64,000 nucleotides of DNA from Platerodrilus igneus (Eukaryota > Arthropoda > Insecta > Coleoptera > Lycidae), in the NCBI GenBank assembly GCA_036346225.1, contig JARFIW010000999.1, positions 541,001-605,000 of the forward strand. Direction: 5' to 3'. The notes beneath the pieces are model-generated. The model was given only the letters and a program-made list of their open reading frames with translations. It searched no databases and was not told the DNA's origin. The position numbers were made by a program, and so were the translations under genes. How positions within the stretch are numbered: the first letter of the stretch is position 1; each line of letters opens with the position of its first letter. Below, one piece after another: positions 47,330 to 58,194 of the stretch.

Positions 47330-48070
47330 TAAATGTTTAGAAACAAAACCCCGACGCAGATGTTAATATTAAATAGTGACCGTGTAAACGTTACACTGCA
47401 GATATTTTCTAATGCAACAAGACAACGCTTGACCTTAACAGCACGATTGGTACAAGTCCCACGAACTCTGTGAACTAGTACACTACAATTGATGCTCCAC
47501 CCGAAGGTACTACACTGGCCAGGAAGTTAGTTTTACCTGGAAATTTTAAATTTTGGCAAATCTTTACTATCCCAAGCAAGGTAGGGATCTTTAATGTGCG
47601 TGACAACACACATACGGGACGTACATTTTACCTCTCACCCGAACGAGAGCATATTTGTGTGAGAAGTGCTCGCCTAACATTTTTTTAAGTGCACTGTGTC
47701 GAGATTCAAACCCGCGACCTTGGACTTAGTAGTCACACGCATACGAACTGAGTCACGGAGTCGCCTATGTGAATTGGTACTGCAAGCAAACCCCCATGTC
47801 ATTTTAATTTATATATACCATCGAATCATAATACTAAGTATCATTAAAACATGGTCGATCAGTTTTCTAGCAGTTAGAAATCGGTCATCAACCAAGTTAA
47901 GCGATGACAAGTATTAGGTAATCAAAAGTGCAGTAGTTTGAATTCGGGTTTGCTAGTGAAAAGCGCCTCATAACGCGTTCGTAAACGCGAAATTAAATAA
48001 GTTACTGCTGCTAAGTGAATGTGACCTGGATTAGTGGAAAGTTTTCAGCAATACAAGTTGGATTAAAAAA
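47330..48070. repeat. Dispersed repeat R, copy 1, split by a SINE
   Basis: Outer parts align with 52,030-52,440: GATGTTAATATTAAATARTGAC, ACATTN-like stretches, TGTGAAYTRGTA, and then GGGTTTGCTAGTGAAAAGC and AACGCGTTCG. The SINE at 47,484-47,767 interrupts it. Class unknown; no frame. Confidence 0.55.
47484..47767 (-). mobile_element. tRNA-derived SINE
   Basis: On the minus strand the first about 70 bp is tRNA-like. It has an A-box-like TGACTCAGTTCG (complement of 47,744-47,755), an anticodon-arm-like TGTGACTACTAAG, and a B-box-like GGGTTTGAATCTC (complement of 47,701-47,713), the internal RNA polymerase III promoter. It is followed by a tRNA-unrelated body containing GCACATTAAAGATCCC, a core seen in several invertebrate SINE families. 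The host sequence TGTGAACTAGTAC / TGTGAATTGGTAC flanks it (47,469 and 47,768) as a diverged target duplication. The tRNA part resembles Arg-type tRNA, but I cannot assign it firmly. Confidence 0.75.
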
Positions 48071-48110
48071 GGATTACTTATTGACACCAGAAGTTTGTCT
48101 TGCTTTGAAA

Positions 48111-48145
48111 AATGGCGGTTGAACCTTGCATTAAACAGGTAAACA
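48111..48145 (+). other. Possible start-codon exon end (weak)
   Basis: AAAAATGGCGGTTGAACC opens a 9-codon frame that runs into ACAGGTAAAC, a splice-donor-like site. It could be a first coding exon of a host or element transcript, but nothing downstream supports this. Chance is equally likely. Confidence 0.15.
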
Positions 48146-48429
48146 GTAAATAATAAAATTTTTAGCTTTATACTTGCTATGTTTTGTTGACATTATGCAC
48201 CTTTAGTTCAAAAGTATTCAAACTATTACATGGATGCTGTTACCGTAGATCAAAACGCATGTGCTGGAAATAGAACTAATCTCCAAAAACACCGGAAAGA
48301 CCCAGCAAAACCAGCAACTTGAAACCCACTATTCTTATTGGTTAACGATTTCCATTAGTTAAAGATATCATCTCCATAATAAACCTGAGGAGAAGATCAT
48401 AAAACACCCGCGTGTTCAACAATCAGGCA

Positions 48430-48830
48430 TTCACTTGGAGCTTGTCACAGTCTAAGGGGTCAACTAGCAGCGCTATCCTACAGCCTAGCAACTTCTACAA
48501 CACTAGCGGCGCTGCCCTATAGCCTACTAACTCCGATGCCTTAACGAGTAGTGCCCCTGCATCACGGTGCCTCAACAAGTGGTGTGCTGCATTACGACGC
48601 CGTCGCGTCCTACATCCACACCTTAACCAGCGGTGCTTAAATCAAAGCCTGCTGATGCCGACGCCACTACGAGCGGTGCGCTACATGCTGACGCCTCAAC
48701 GATTGGTAGACTGCATCACGACGCCGCCGGTGCTTAAATCATACCCTGACGCCGATGCCCCAACGAATGATATGTTGCACCACGACGCCGACGCCTCCTG
48801 CATCTCGAAGCCTGTAGTAAGTCACGACGT
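48430..48830. repeat. GC-rich degenerate minisatellite
   Basis: Variants of CACGACGCCGACGCC, CTCAACGANTGGTG and GCTGCATCACG recur about every 30-60 bp. The region is clearly richer in G+C than its surroundings. A 75-codon frame (48,655-48,882) runs through part of it with DADAPTN / HHDADA repeats and no domain. Confidence 0.65.
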
Positions 48831-48885
48831 TTTCCAAAGCCCACCCATCAGCCTCCCCGTGGAGCGAATTAAGAATCTTTAAATT

Positions 48886-48907
48886 GTGTGTGTTGTGTGT
48901 GTGTGTT

Positions 48908-48938
<31 letters not shown>

Positions 48939-48940
48939 TG
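48886..48940. repeat. (TG)n-(TA)n microsatellite
   Basis: TG repeats with two breaks, then about 22 bp of TA. It forms the left boundary of module M8. Confidence 0.9.
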
Positions 48941-51307
48941 TTCTGGATTTAAAGGGGTAAATAGGTGTAGACAATAAAATTTTAGCAACCGTGTATATAG
49001 AAAAGAGCAAATTATTTACGCGCCAAATTAATTTAATCGATATAGTAAAAACGGACGAGTATTAAAGTATTTTTATATTTAAATTCAAATGTGAAAATTG
49101 CATAAGAGAAGAAACGCTTTAAAGTACACAGAAGCTCAAGGATACGCATAATTAATCATAATTTCTTTTAATCAAACGCATGAAAGCAAAAAGAGAGCGT
49201 GCTTGCATAAGAAAATCAATAATTTCTAACGCAAATGTATTCGTTTTAAAAGCCAACATTCATGTACACAGATACTACCAAGCAGAAAATCTAGGAATTG
49301 TTATTTTGCAAACGGTCGATAATTTCAAGGAACACCTGTTGGTTAAATGTTACGTTGAAAGAATATGAACGAACTTTAATATAGAATTCTATAGAAATTG
49401 TTTTCAACGGTCAATTGGTATAAGCAGCTATAATAACAAATATCTTAAGGAGCGAGTGGAATGAACAATCGACAATATACAACAGATACAGAGGCAGATT
49501 AACCAAGCGTTGGATTGAAAGTCACGTAGGATATACACGTGGAGTTGATGAAGGATGTTGACAATATCGTTTTTCTGTATCTCAAGTGGGGTTTGGAAGG
49601 AGACAACAAACATGCATAGAACAGAAATGAATAGCGAGTAGATAAAGCATTGTGACGACAGAAAATTTGTCATTGGTTGATAGCCAGCAGTTTTCGAAAA
49701 GAACGCAGACGGTAAGGTAGGAAACGAATTTTATATAAACAGCACGACGGACGGGAGAAAGTGTCAGAATTTAGAGACGGTTATGTTCAAAATTTTAAGA
49801 AGCCGCTTGGAAAACAAGCTTTTCAAATGAAACGGGTCCAATAGGGGGATTGGATAATAGTATAAAGACCCGAGAAAATATATTAAAGCTATCTTTCCCT
49901 TCCATCGAGTTCTGAATACGGGTTTAGACCTACATAATAGTAAAGCTTTCGGTGAGAATTTGTGTGTGTAGTAAAGTTACATTTAACATCGTATTTGAAA
50001 TTATACAAACTGTAGTAGCGAACCGTAAGTTATTAAAGTGATTGCACGAGTTAGTGCTTATTTAAATAAAAGGTCCGGCTATTACGACAAAATTATTAAA
50101 TGGATACATGATATTTGGGTATGGAATGGTACTGTGAAACGAAGCGAATATCTTGCGAGGAACAGGAGTGGTAGCGGAGATATTAGATGGTGGAGATCTG
50201 TGGATCCGGCAATCAGCGTAGTAGATGGAAACAACGACGAGGGTTTCTGGTAGCCATCTCCTGAAGTGATGAAGAGTGAAGGTGTCTCCAGGTAATAGAT
50301 TTGAAATTTCTGTTTTATATAAACATTTGTGGATATTTTTGTGTTGAGTGGTTGACTTATTTGTGGCATATTTATTGTTTTAAAAACTTGTTTAAAAAGA
50401 TACATGTGCAAGACAATTTAATAATCTTGATCTTTGAAAAAGGATTTATTTAGGAAATATAAAAATTTATTCTGGCTATAAATTGTGGTTGTAAGGAGTA
50501 AACGGGTCTGTAAATTTGTTTTCATTATTGCTAGGTTTAAAAAGCATTTAAACAAAACTGGGTTATAATGAGCTCACAATACACCAGTATGAGATCAAAT
50601 TAGGGTTACATGTGGGGCCCATCTACTCATATCTACACGAATTTGTTTAAAATTAGTTAAAAATCAAGGACTTTAAAACGTTCAATAAATTGAGCTGGTA
50701 ATAATTGTACCAGACTGTTTGAACACATGTGTAAATATATTTTATCTGTTAATAGGTGTAAATAAAAGGTTGCATGGTTGTCGTATTATTTTGGTAATTT
50801 CATTTGATGGTGTGTGCGTGTGAGAGAAGTATGTACATAAAAAATAGGTATTCAAGAAGAGGCCGATTGCTGAGCTAGCCAGGGTGAGCAGAGAAATTCG
50901 AAGGCGTCTTAATAAAAGGGTAAGAACATTTTTTTATTTAAAATTTTTTTTTTTTGAAACTTTTATGTTGGCCCAGCTGGGGCTCGAGGTCAAAGCTGGC
51001 TTACTGGGGTTCCACGGCAATTTTATGACGCCCAATTCGTGGGGCTCGATGCTAAAAGACTTAGTTCCCGATACCACGGCAATTTTATGTGCCCAACGCT
51101 GAGGCACGAATTTTGATGACTTCCACAGTATATATTTTAGATAGTTAATTACACAAGGTAAGTTGATAAATACTATAGTATTACAGGATATAAGTTCAAA
51201 TCCTGTCCAAGACCTTATATTTTCCATCTTTCAATTACTAGCTCGATTTGAAATGATAATTTGGGCTTTGCATAAAAGTCTAAGTTATTATTTCATCTTA
51301 TTCACTG
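48941..51307 (+). mobile_element. (AT)n-bounded module M8
   Basis: A 2.37-kb segment between two (AT)n tracts. Its start TTGTTCTGGATTTAAAGGGG matches the M2 start TTGTAGTGGTTTTAAAGGG. Further homology with the M1/M2 minus strand includes a TATA box (TATAAAGACC, 49,861), a CCAGGTAATAG donor-like site (50,288), GGGCCCATCTACTC (50,616), AAGGACTTTAAAACG (50,668), and the shared GCTGAGCTAGCCAGGG (50,868) followed by AAAAGGGTAAGAAC (50,914). It then has repeated primer-binding-site-like sequences. Frames at 49,180-49,368, 49,428-49,673 and 50,038-50,253 show no domain. Confidence 0.6.
50957..51110 (+). promoter_or_regulatory. Triplicated primer-binding-site-like sequence
   Basis: Three related copies about 55-65 bp apart: TTGGCCCAGCTGGGGCTCGA (50,969), GACGCCCAATTCGTGGGGCTC (51,028) and GTGCCCAACGCTGAGGCACGA (51,091). 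The last two are preceded by CCACGGCAATTTTATG. They resemble the tRNA-Lys-type primer-binding site (TGGCGCCCAACGTGGGGC) of LTR elements. None is exact, so function is inferred. Confidence 0.45.

Positions 51308-51352
<45 letters not shown>
51308..51352. repeat. (AT)n microsatellite closing M8
   Basis: About 42 bp of alternating TA followed by a short GA-rich stretch (GAAAGAGAGTGAAAGAGAGAGAG, split by T). Confidence 0.9.
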
Positions 51353-51353
<1 letters not shown>

Positions 51354-51779
51354 AGAGAGTGAAAGAGAGAGAGTGCCTATAATTGTTCTACCCTAAATAA
51401 TGTATATTTTGTAAATATTTGTCAGTAAATAGAACCAAGACTCACACTATGTGCCTCAGAATTTAGACGCTGTCCCCAACCACCGGCACCAATCCGTAAC
51501 TATGCACGCTGTATACCAAGCAAAATATACTAGAAATAAACACCACGATTGCGTTCTTAGAAATTTATATAAACAGTTAAATTTATTGAATAATTAATAA
51601 ATATAATATTCTTTCTTAATATAAGCAATTTGGCCAAAATTAGGGCTAGAATCTAGTTTATTTGGATTGACATTCATTGCTAAAATGTACGACTTTTATG
51701 TCTGCCAATATAGGTTGACTGAAAGTATTGCTGTTTCTTTAATTTGTGCTTAGGTTGAAGTAGTGGAGGAGGTGAGTGA
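51353..51779. other. Unassigned DNA
   Basis: Nothing recognised between M8 and dispersed repeat R copy 2. Confidence 0.4.
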
Positions 51780-52440
51780 GAGTAGGGTTCTATCAGCCTG
51801 TCAAAAAAAACTCAAAAATAATCCTTTAGTCGTCTTGTAAAATACTCACCATCTACGAGATAAGATTAGAGACAGGTGAGTTGGAGCTTAACATTTGATG
51901 ATAGGGCTGACATTTTAAATATTTTTTCTAAATAGGTTGCAGATGTTAAAATTGTACACCTCCGGAAAAATTTTTTGTTATTACTGACTTCACCTTTCGC
52001 CACTAAGCTAGCTCTAATAAATCTTTCTGTTAACATTTCTCAACGCAAATATTAATGTTAAATAATGACTATGTGAACATTCCAGTACATATTTTTCTTA
52101 TGCACCAAGGCAGCCCCCAACATTAACCACAAGTGCAAGTTCGAACGAACTTGATGTGAATTAGTATAGCACGTAATTTTTTGGTATATATTAGTTTATG
52201 TACACTATCGAATAAATATAGTAGAGAACATTACGAACGCAATTGATCACTTGTGCTTTTCTAGGTGTTAAAAATTGTCCTTCAAACAATTAGAGCTATA
52301 AAAAATGTTAATTTATTGAAAGTGTGGTATTTTTCTTTAATGCGGGTTTGCTAGTAAAAGCTCCAAAAACGCGTTAGAAGAGTGGAAATAAATAACTACC
52401 GCATCTGAACAAAAGTGAACTGAGTCAGTGGAAGCTGGCT
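51780..52440. repeat. Dispersed repeat R, copy 2
   Basis: The first part (AATAATCCTTTAGT, ACTCACCATCTA, TAGGTTGCAGATGTTAAA, CGCCACTAAGCTAGCT) matches 55,930-56,175. The second part (AATGTTAAATAATGAC to AACGCGTTAG) matches 47,330-48,070. This copy joins both halves and shows they are one repeat of about 650 bp or more. Confidence 0.6.
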
Positions 52441-52802
52441 ACCCATCTGTCGTTACGATGGGGGAGGGGGCATAAACAAAACCCGAGAAATATGCTGGAA
52501 ATAGCAAACTTTGCCATGGCTCGCTAGCTGCAGTCTTGGTGGATGTGGGTAAAAACAAAGGAATCGTAGTAATTGAATAATAGTTACAATTTTGTCGTCG
52601 GTCGAGAAATGTTGTGAACATTACCTTTATTTTTAGTTGGGTTCTATTAAAAGAGCAGGGATCCCTTACTTTATGGAGAATTGCAAAATGAGAGAACACT
52701 CGTCCTCCCTAACACAGCACCCGAATGCGGGTAAAATTTGTTGATTAATATAGTTTAGAGTTATTACGTCTGATTGTATTTTGTTTGGTCCAACTGAAAA
52801 TT

Positions 52803-52935
52803 TCAGCACGCATTTTCTTCGTCGTCCTCTTCGCAATTTTCGTAGGGGTTGTTGTATTCGTAATTTTCTGAATGATTTGTTTCATCGTCTCCACTTGGAT
52901 TTGCATAATTATCTGTCTTGATTGTTAAAATCTTC
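52803..52935 (-). pseudogene. gag: Acidic Gag C-terminal tail
   Basis: A minus-strand frame with NPSGDDETNHSENYEYNN and ENCEEDDEENAC ending in a stop at 52,803. Acidic, Asn/Tyr-rich tails of this kind end Gag in gypsy-group elements. It is separated from the rest of gag by about 700 bp without matching sequence (52,936-53,650), probably an insertion or rearrangement. Confidence 0.5.
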
Positions 52936-53741
52936 TATTTCTTGGTGAAATAGTTCATAGGAAGTGAAGTTTCGTTTTGTGTATAATCGGGTCTAATTTG
53001 AGATATTTTTGTGTTTTGTCTGGCGTTACTAGATAAAGTGTCCATAAAGTGTTATAATTCAGGTGTACGTATTTAGCGTCACTGCTACAGTTAGTAACTC
53101 TGATACGATCCACGTTTCACAATATTGCACAATAATGACATAATTACGTATCAAATTGTATCACATGCTAAACACGTTTACAATGATACAATTTGCACTT
53201 TAAAATGTAAATAAAGCAAATTATTCAGTTAAACGCGCCTTGCAGTTAATCTTAGGGCATCTCCTTGTTGTTTCCGGGTGGGTTCCGTCACACCATTGTT
53301 GATCCAAATTTATTCGCCTTTCCTCTTTCGTCGTTCGTAACGGTACGATAAGATACAGGTAGAGGTACGATAAAAGGTCGAAAGAAGATAGAGGAACCTA
53401 CATCCTAAAAAGAGAAAAGACAAAAAACACGACACAGGTAAACGTTACCGTTCGACGTCTCGTCGCTAATAATCCTGTCGTGTCGCAAACCGCGCACTTG
53501 CCCATCACTTCGTGCCTACGCATTCTTTTGCGCAAACACAACTGTCCGAAATGACGGAAATGAACAAGTCTATTTTAAAAATAATGGCGCGAATTCACTC
53601 ACATATTTATACTTAATCTAAATATGATACATAGCCGATTTTCGACATGTAACAAGGGGTTGATTTGTAATAATTATTGGGGTTGTTGTTACTCGTCATG
53701 GATGCGTTTCTGTTAAAATTTTCGTCGAATGTTTGCCATGT

Positions 53742-54556
53742 TCAATTCGCATTCTGATTGAATTTTAATGTAAATGTGGGTTTTATGAAATTTGAATTTA
53801 CTGTTTGCTTTGGAAATTGCTGAAATTGGTTGTTGAAATTTGTGTTATTAAAGTTTGAATTGTTAATTTTTGTTTGATTCATTGTTGCGTTAAATGATGT
53901 AAATTTCGGTTGTGTTGGTATTTGTCTCACGGCTTGTATCGTTTTAATTGGTAGGTAATTTTTGTTTGCGTTAGGTTGTAAATTCTGTTTCTGTACTACA
54001 TTACGTTTTCTTCCTCTACAATCAAGTCCATCGCTACTTCGAGATTTTGGAAATGTTGAAATCTTATTTTGTGCGATAATCGTACGGATAACGCGTTTAT
54101 ATATGTGTCTAAAGCCATCCCGTTGTACATTTTTGTTTTTATTAAACGTATGTTTTGATCGGGTTCCTCGACTTTCAATATAGTTAAGATTAAACTTCGC
54201 ACGTCTTGACATCGCATACCAATTTGGTATGATGATTGAGTGGTTTCCGTCCGTATGTTTATTAAGTCCCTTATAAGACATTTTATATTCCGCTAGTCGC
54301 CGAAATACGTTATTAATAGTCTTGTGTAGTCCTCCCATTTCGTGAGATAGTCTCTCGTCGCAATAATGGTCAAAGCTCTACCGGTTAACTTACTTAGAAT
54401 CAAGCTTAATAGCCATATATTACGGTCAACGTCTCCTTGTTTATTAAATGATTTAAGAAATGTCTCGCACGCTATAATGAAAATCGCTAACAACGTTTGG
54501 TTATCATCGTACATTGGTATTGAGTCTAAATAAAGTCTTAGGTTTTCAGTATTCAT
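53742..54556 (-). pseudogene. gag: Gypsy-type Gag, frameshifted
   Basis: Three overlapping minus-strand frames add up to one Gag. 54,556-54,293 begins MNTENLRLYLDSIP and reaches LITYFGD. 54,217-53,996 begins MRCQDVRSLI and includes EEENVM. A third frame ending at 53,742 carries the Asn/Gln/Phe-rich region (NSNFNNTNFNNQFQQFP). The first breaks near the GDQR position and the second near the middle. It aligns with copy 1 throughout the N-terminal half, and the ATG is at the equivalent place. It cannot make a full protein as it stands. Confidence 0.85.
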
Positions 54557-54926
54557 CTTTAGAAATTTAATTTATTCCCAGTTACTTCAGTCAAGACAGT
54601 GTTAAAGCTATTTAAAGAATCAGGTATGGTTACGTGAATTGTATGTAATAATTACATTGGTTTCAGACTTTTGCTGAATAATTGTTTCATAAAATAATTC
54701 TTGCAATAATAGAGTACATAAAATATGTATAATTATAAACCATTGTTCTAATAAAGCTAAGACTTTTGTTGAGTAAATTATTTCAGTAATAATAAATTGT
54801 GATAATAATTGTACATAAAATATAAATTCTCTGGTTTCAAATCTTACATGCGAATAACGATGTGCAATTGAAAATGGTTAGGAAAATAAACTTTTGGAAC
54901 TCTCAGTAATTTGATTACCAGTTCCA

Positions 54927-55196
54927 TTAGCCTTCCTTCTTTATTGGATTCGGTCGATTCTGTACTTCGTCCAATTGTTTGGTTTTTTGTTCCAGTAAAG
55001 AATTGAAATTCACGGCTTCCAGTTCCTCGATTTTGGATTGGATAGTACCCTTCTGTAATCCGTTCCGGCTGCGCCAGATATGTTTTGGGCCTTTGAGAGC
55101 TTTTTTTAAGAGACATTTGTTTCCAAGAACACTTCTATCAAATTTATTTATACAGTAATTACAAAAATGGTTTAACAACTTGTACGTTATGTTCAT
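54927..55196 (-). CDS. Leader open frame upstream of gag, copy 2
   Basis: An 89-codon frame beginning MNITYKLLN, with KHIWRSRNGLQKGT and KIEELEAVNFNS, ending NRPNPIKKEG. The same residues and the same stop position (NPIQKQG) occur in copy 1, although copy 1 has an internal stop. It lies about 50 bp after the LTR and 370 bp before gag. No known domain; basic and charged. It may be an accessory leader peptide of this retrotransposon family. Confidence 0.5.
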   Translation of the reverse strand: MNITYKLLNHFCNYCINKFDRSVLGNKCLLKKALKGPKHIWRSRNGLQKGTIQSKIEELEAVNFNSLLEQKTKQLDEVQNRPNPIKKEG

Positions 55197-55242
55197 TAAA
55201 GTCTTCTTATTAATTTAATCAAAGTGAATAATTACTAATTGT

Positions 55243-55634
55243 GGTGAGTAGCTTAAACAACCAACAATGCAAAAGTTATGAAGTACGAGACTGACTGGCC
55301 GTCAGGGGTTCTTCAGGGTATTTATGTAATCCCTGCTCTCGCATCATGTCGTGGGAAATGCAGATCTCATGTCTGCTACTTCTTGATAACATACAATGTC
55401 TTACTTCTTAGTAATTTTAATTATAAAAATTGCTTTCTTATAGTTCATTGTATCCTGCACCTGCAGTATCATGTTGCGTCTGGAATACAAAGTAATTGCA
55501 TCCGTTCTCACGTCTGATATGAACTTCCATTAACCTTTTTAATGTGTCCTTCAATTATACAATGTAACATTTTCCTTCTTAAGACAATAATTATCTTTAT
55601 ATTTGTATACACATTAATTGGGAGATATGTAGCT
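55243..55634 (-). repeat. LTR of gypsy-type copy 2
   Basis: On the minus strand it begins AGCTACATATCTCCC, contains TTGTATTCCAGACGCAAC and CCCACGACATGATGCGAGAG, and ends near AAGCTACTCACC. About 390 bp, with ordered similarity to the LTR at 22.1-22.45 kb and to the partial one at the right edge. Confidence 0.7.
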
Positions 55635-55919
55635 GGCCCTACTATTTGTACAAGTACGCATACTCAACCCAAAGATATCCAAAATTGATAAAAAAAAATG
55701 TATACGGAAAATTCACATCATACCATAATCAAAAAAGATATAGAACAAGCGAAAGCGTCGCGCCCACGTGTTAGATAACAAAAGAAAAATGCAATAAAGT
55801 TTCTAAGTCACAAATAAAGGGAAAAGGTGGAAGGGAACGGAATAGGATAACGATTGAAAACTTCATAATGAAAAACAAGAAATATAAATTTCCTGTCTTT
55901 GCAACTGAGAATTTGACTT

Positions 55920-56180
55920 TTTCAGTTTTTCAGCATAGCTATAATAATCCTTTCATTGTGTTATAAATTACTCACCATTTATTTAAATCCCAAAGACGAA
56001 AGTGGTGCGTGGGTTGACGGTCAACATTTTGTGATTTGACTGACAATCAGAGACCTTTTTCGGATAGGTTGCACGTGTTAAACTAGCACACCCCTGAAAT
56101 AATTTCTTTTGTTATTGTTAAACACACATCTCGCCACTGTAGCTGGCTTGCATAATCTTTTCTGTTACGTTTCAGGATAA
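55920..56180. repeat. Dispersed repeat R, copy 3 (5' part)
   Basis: ATAATCCTTTCATTG, ACTCACCATTTA, ATAGGTTGCACGTGTTAAA and CGCCACTGTAGCTGG match copy 2 in order. Similarity stops near CTGTTACG at about 56,167. Confidence 0.55.
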
Positions 56181-56895
56181 AGTAAACTCAAAAGTCACTA
56201 GCGCCAAATAAGCACGTAACAACTCCTCTTTCTCGTACTTAAAGAATTCTAATTTCAGTAAATCGGTTATAAAGTATTTGAGGTAATAACTTTTTGATTG
56301 TATCAGTTACGGTTTATATTGCTTATTTTTAGCTCTTATTATTATTCCACCATTGCTTGACTTTTAAATCAGCATTCTCGTGCAATGTCACAAAAGAAAT
56401 AAAACCAAACTGTAAAATGATGGAGCCTTTTTATAAAATCGTTTTATATCTCCGTTGAGATATAAAACGCTTAGAACTTAACGAAGACACTCGCATTGGC
56501 AATAACAGAAGAATTCCTGAAGAGTATATAAAATCTACCCTTTGTTTTCATTAGATATAATATTATCAAACTTTTCTGCATGTTACAAATTGGGGTTGCG
56601 TATATTAGGAAAGGGCTGTTCTTATATATGTATTATTATATATTTGATCCTAGATAAAAAGCTGAAACCTTTCCAAAAGATTGACAAAGCAATATATTAC
56701 AAAAATCTTTGCATGATATCTTTCAAATATTATTTAATAATAGCTACACTAAAAGAAATCAGTACGCACTCTGCCTAGGACCGGATCAGAATAGTCTTAG
56801 GAAATCCCCTACTAATCTTAAGAAGCGATTAATTGGGGTAAATTGGGTCACAAGCTGCAAGAATTACACGAAGCAATAGATTTGCTTGTCGGTAG
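56181..56895. other. Unassigned DNA
   Basis: A 78-codon plus-strand frame (56,542-56,778) has no recognisable domain. A short palindrome (AATCGTTTTATATCTCCGTTG / GAGATATAAAACG) lies near 56,437-56,470. Confidence 0.4.
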
Positions 56896-57099
56896 AATCA
56901 AAGACTTTATATATATAGAGACAAACTTCGGTACATTTTGCAATTCGAAAACCTAGACGGTCTCTATGTATCAAACTATTGGCTAGAAAAGGAGATAGAG
57001 GACTTGGGTGTCGATTTAAATTTTAAGCTGCGAATAAAATTGGATAAAATTACAACCACTCCAAACAAACATAAAGAAAGGACTGTCTTCTGTGTATAA
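56896..57099 (+). pseudogene. Possible SAM-like domain fragment
   Basis: A 67-codon frame without a start codon, bounded by stops at 56,893 and 57,097. It contains QFENLDGLYVSNYWL and EIEDLGVDLNFKLRIKL. The spacing F-x3-DG ... L-x2-LG-(I/V) ... R/K-x-K follows the C-terminal half of sterile alpha motif (SAM) domains, which mediate protein-protein binding. Upstream, a second frame (HKLQELHEAIDLLVG) is open in another register, suggesting a frameshift or lost intron. This could be an exon or a decayed gene fragment. The assignment rests on pattern only. Confidence 0.3.
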
Positions 57100-57261
57100 C
57101 TTTGTATTAAAATTAAGTTTAAATGGCGCCATGCTTTGTATTAAATATTTTTAAATGTTGTTACGTATAATGTCAGAATAAAAATTTTAGAATAGGATTA
57201 CATTGCTCTTTATTTATAAAAGGTTATAACGTCACCACAAAATAACAGTCACACATTGAGG

Positions 57262-57335
57262 GATGCGCATGAGCAGGGAGCGCATGGGCAGGGGTGTGCA
57301 TGGGCAGGAATGTGCCTGGGCATACACGAGGGAAG
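57262..57335. repeat. GCATGGGCAGG-type short repeat
   Basis: Four imperfect copies of GCATGGGCAGGNNTGT-like sequence. A 69-codon frame (57,263-57,472) runs through it without a domain. Confidence 0.6.
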
Positions 57336-57788
57336 CGGAAGTTAACAGTCACCAAGCATCTAATTTTTTATTTGGGTGGTATCGAGTACTTGCCGGCGTA
57401 TGTATCCGGAGTAATTTATCGAGTGTAGATGACAAGCGTTACGTCATCCCTGGATGTGTATTTACCTATTGATGGAGGCATAAAGATATAGGTCTAAGAT
57501 AGTTGTTTATATTTGTATAGATTTTGTAAATCTATTGTATATATTAGTTTTCAGATTCTATAATTTTTAAGTTCTTCCACCTTTCCTTCTTCCAAATCCT
57601 TCCTGCTTCTATCCTGGTGGATAGAGTGTACGTGTTACCTCCACGTTGTGTTCGCTGAACAACCAATATCTTGTTGTCTCTGTAATCTGCAAAATGTTGG
57701 TTGACTAACAACGCGTACCAGTTCTAATTATTGCAGTTAATAAATTTCTAAACCTGGTCTATACGATTTATCAAGTTTTCCTTTAAGA

Positions 57789-57912
57789 GGTGGGTGGAGG
57801 CATGTGGAGGGATGTACAGGAGTGTGGGAATGTGGAGGGATGTGAAGGGTGTGGAGAAATGTGGTGGGATGTGGAGGGCGGTGGAGATTTGTGGAGAGTG
57901 GTGGAGGTGGTT
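57789..57912. repeat. G-rich TGTGGAGGGATG minisatellite
   Basis: About ten imperfect copies of a 10-12 bp purine-rich unit on the plus strand. Frames through it on both strands (57,737-57,931, 57,790-58,029, 57,794-58,087) reflect the repeat. Confidence 0.75.
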
Positions 57913-58194
57913 CCAAAACCGGTGTTCTCAATCTATTCTAAAAACAGAACATTACTGTTTGAAAATGGTTTTAAATATCAAACACTTATGGCTTATAAAA
58001 GGTACATTTCTAAAATTCCAGCGGTTTAAAATTTTCGGAAAATGGCTGCTTAAAGCATATGTCTTGGGTAGCGAAAAAAGATTTTAAAAATGAAGTTAAA
58101 TATAGATGAGCAAAAATATAGAGGCTTGTGGCCTTTAAAAGTGTAACTTTGTAAGGGGTGGTTCTATTTAAAATCTATTTACAGATTTCGACTC

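Larger units (their letters stand above)
52800..55634 (-). mobile_element. Ty3/gypsy-type retrotransposon copy 2 (decayed)
   Basis: On the minus strand: LTR (55,634 to about 55,243), leader frame (55,196-54,927), frameshifted gag (54,556 to about 53,650), about 700 bp of unrelated or unrecognised sequence, then a Gag C-terminal-like tail (about 52,935-52,803). No protease, reverse transcriptase, integrase or 3' LTR is seen, so only the 5' third survives. Confidence 0.8.

Noticed and set aside
51153..51220. tRNA gene suggested by a GTTCAAATCC B-box-like sequence with AAGGT/ACCTT ends
   Set aside because: Only about 62 bp; no proper D arm or seven-base anticodon loop can be drawn, and the T loop is too long. 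Chance B-box.
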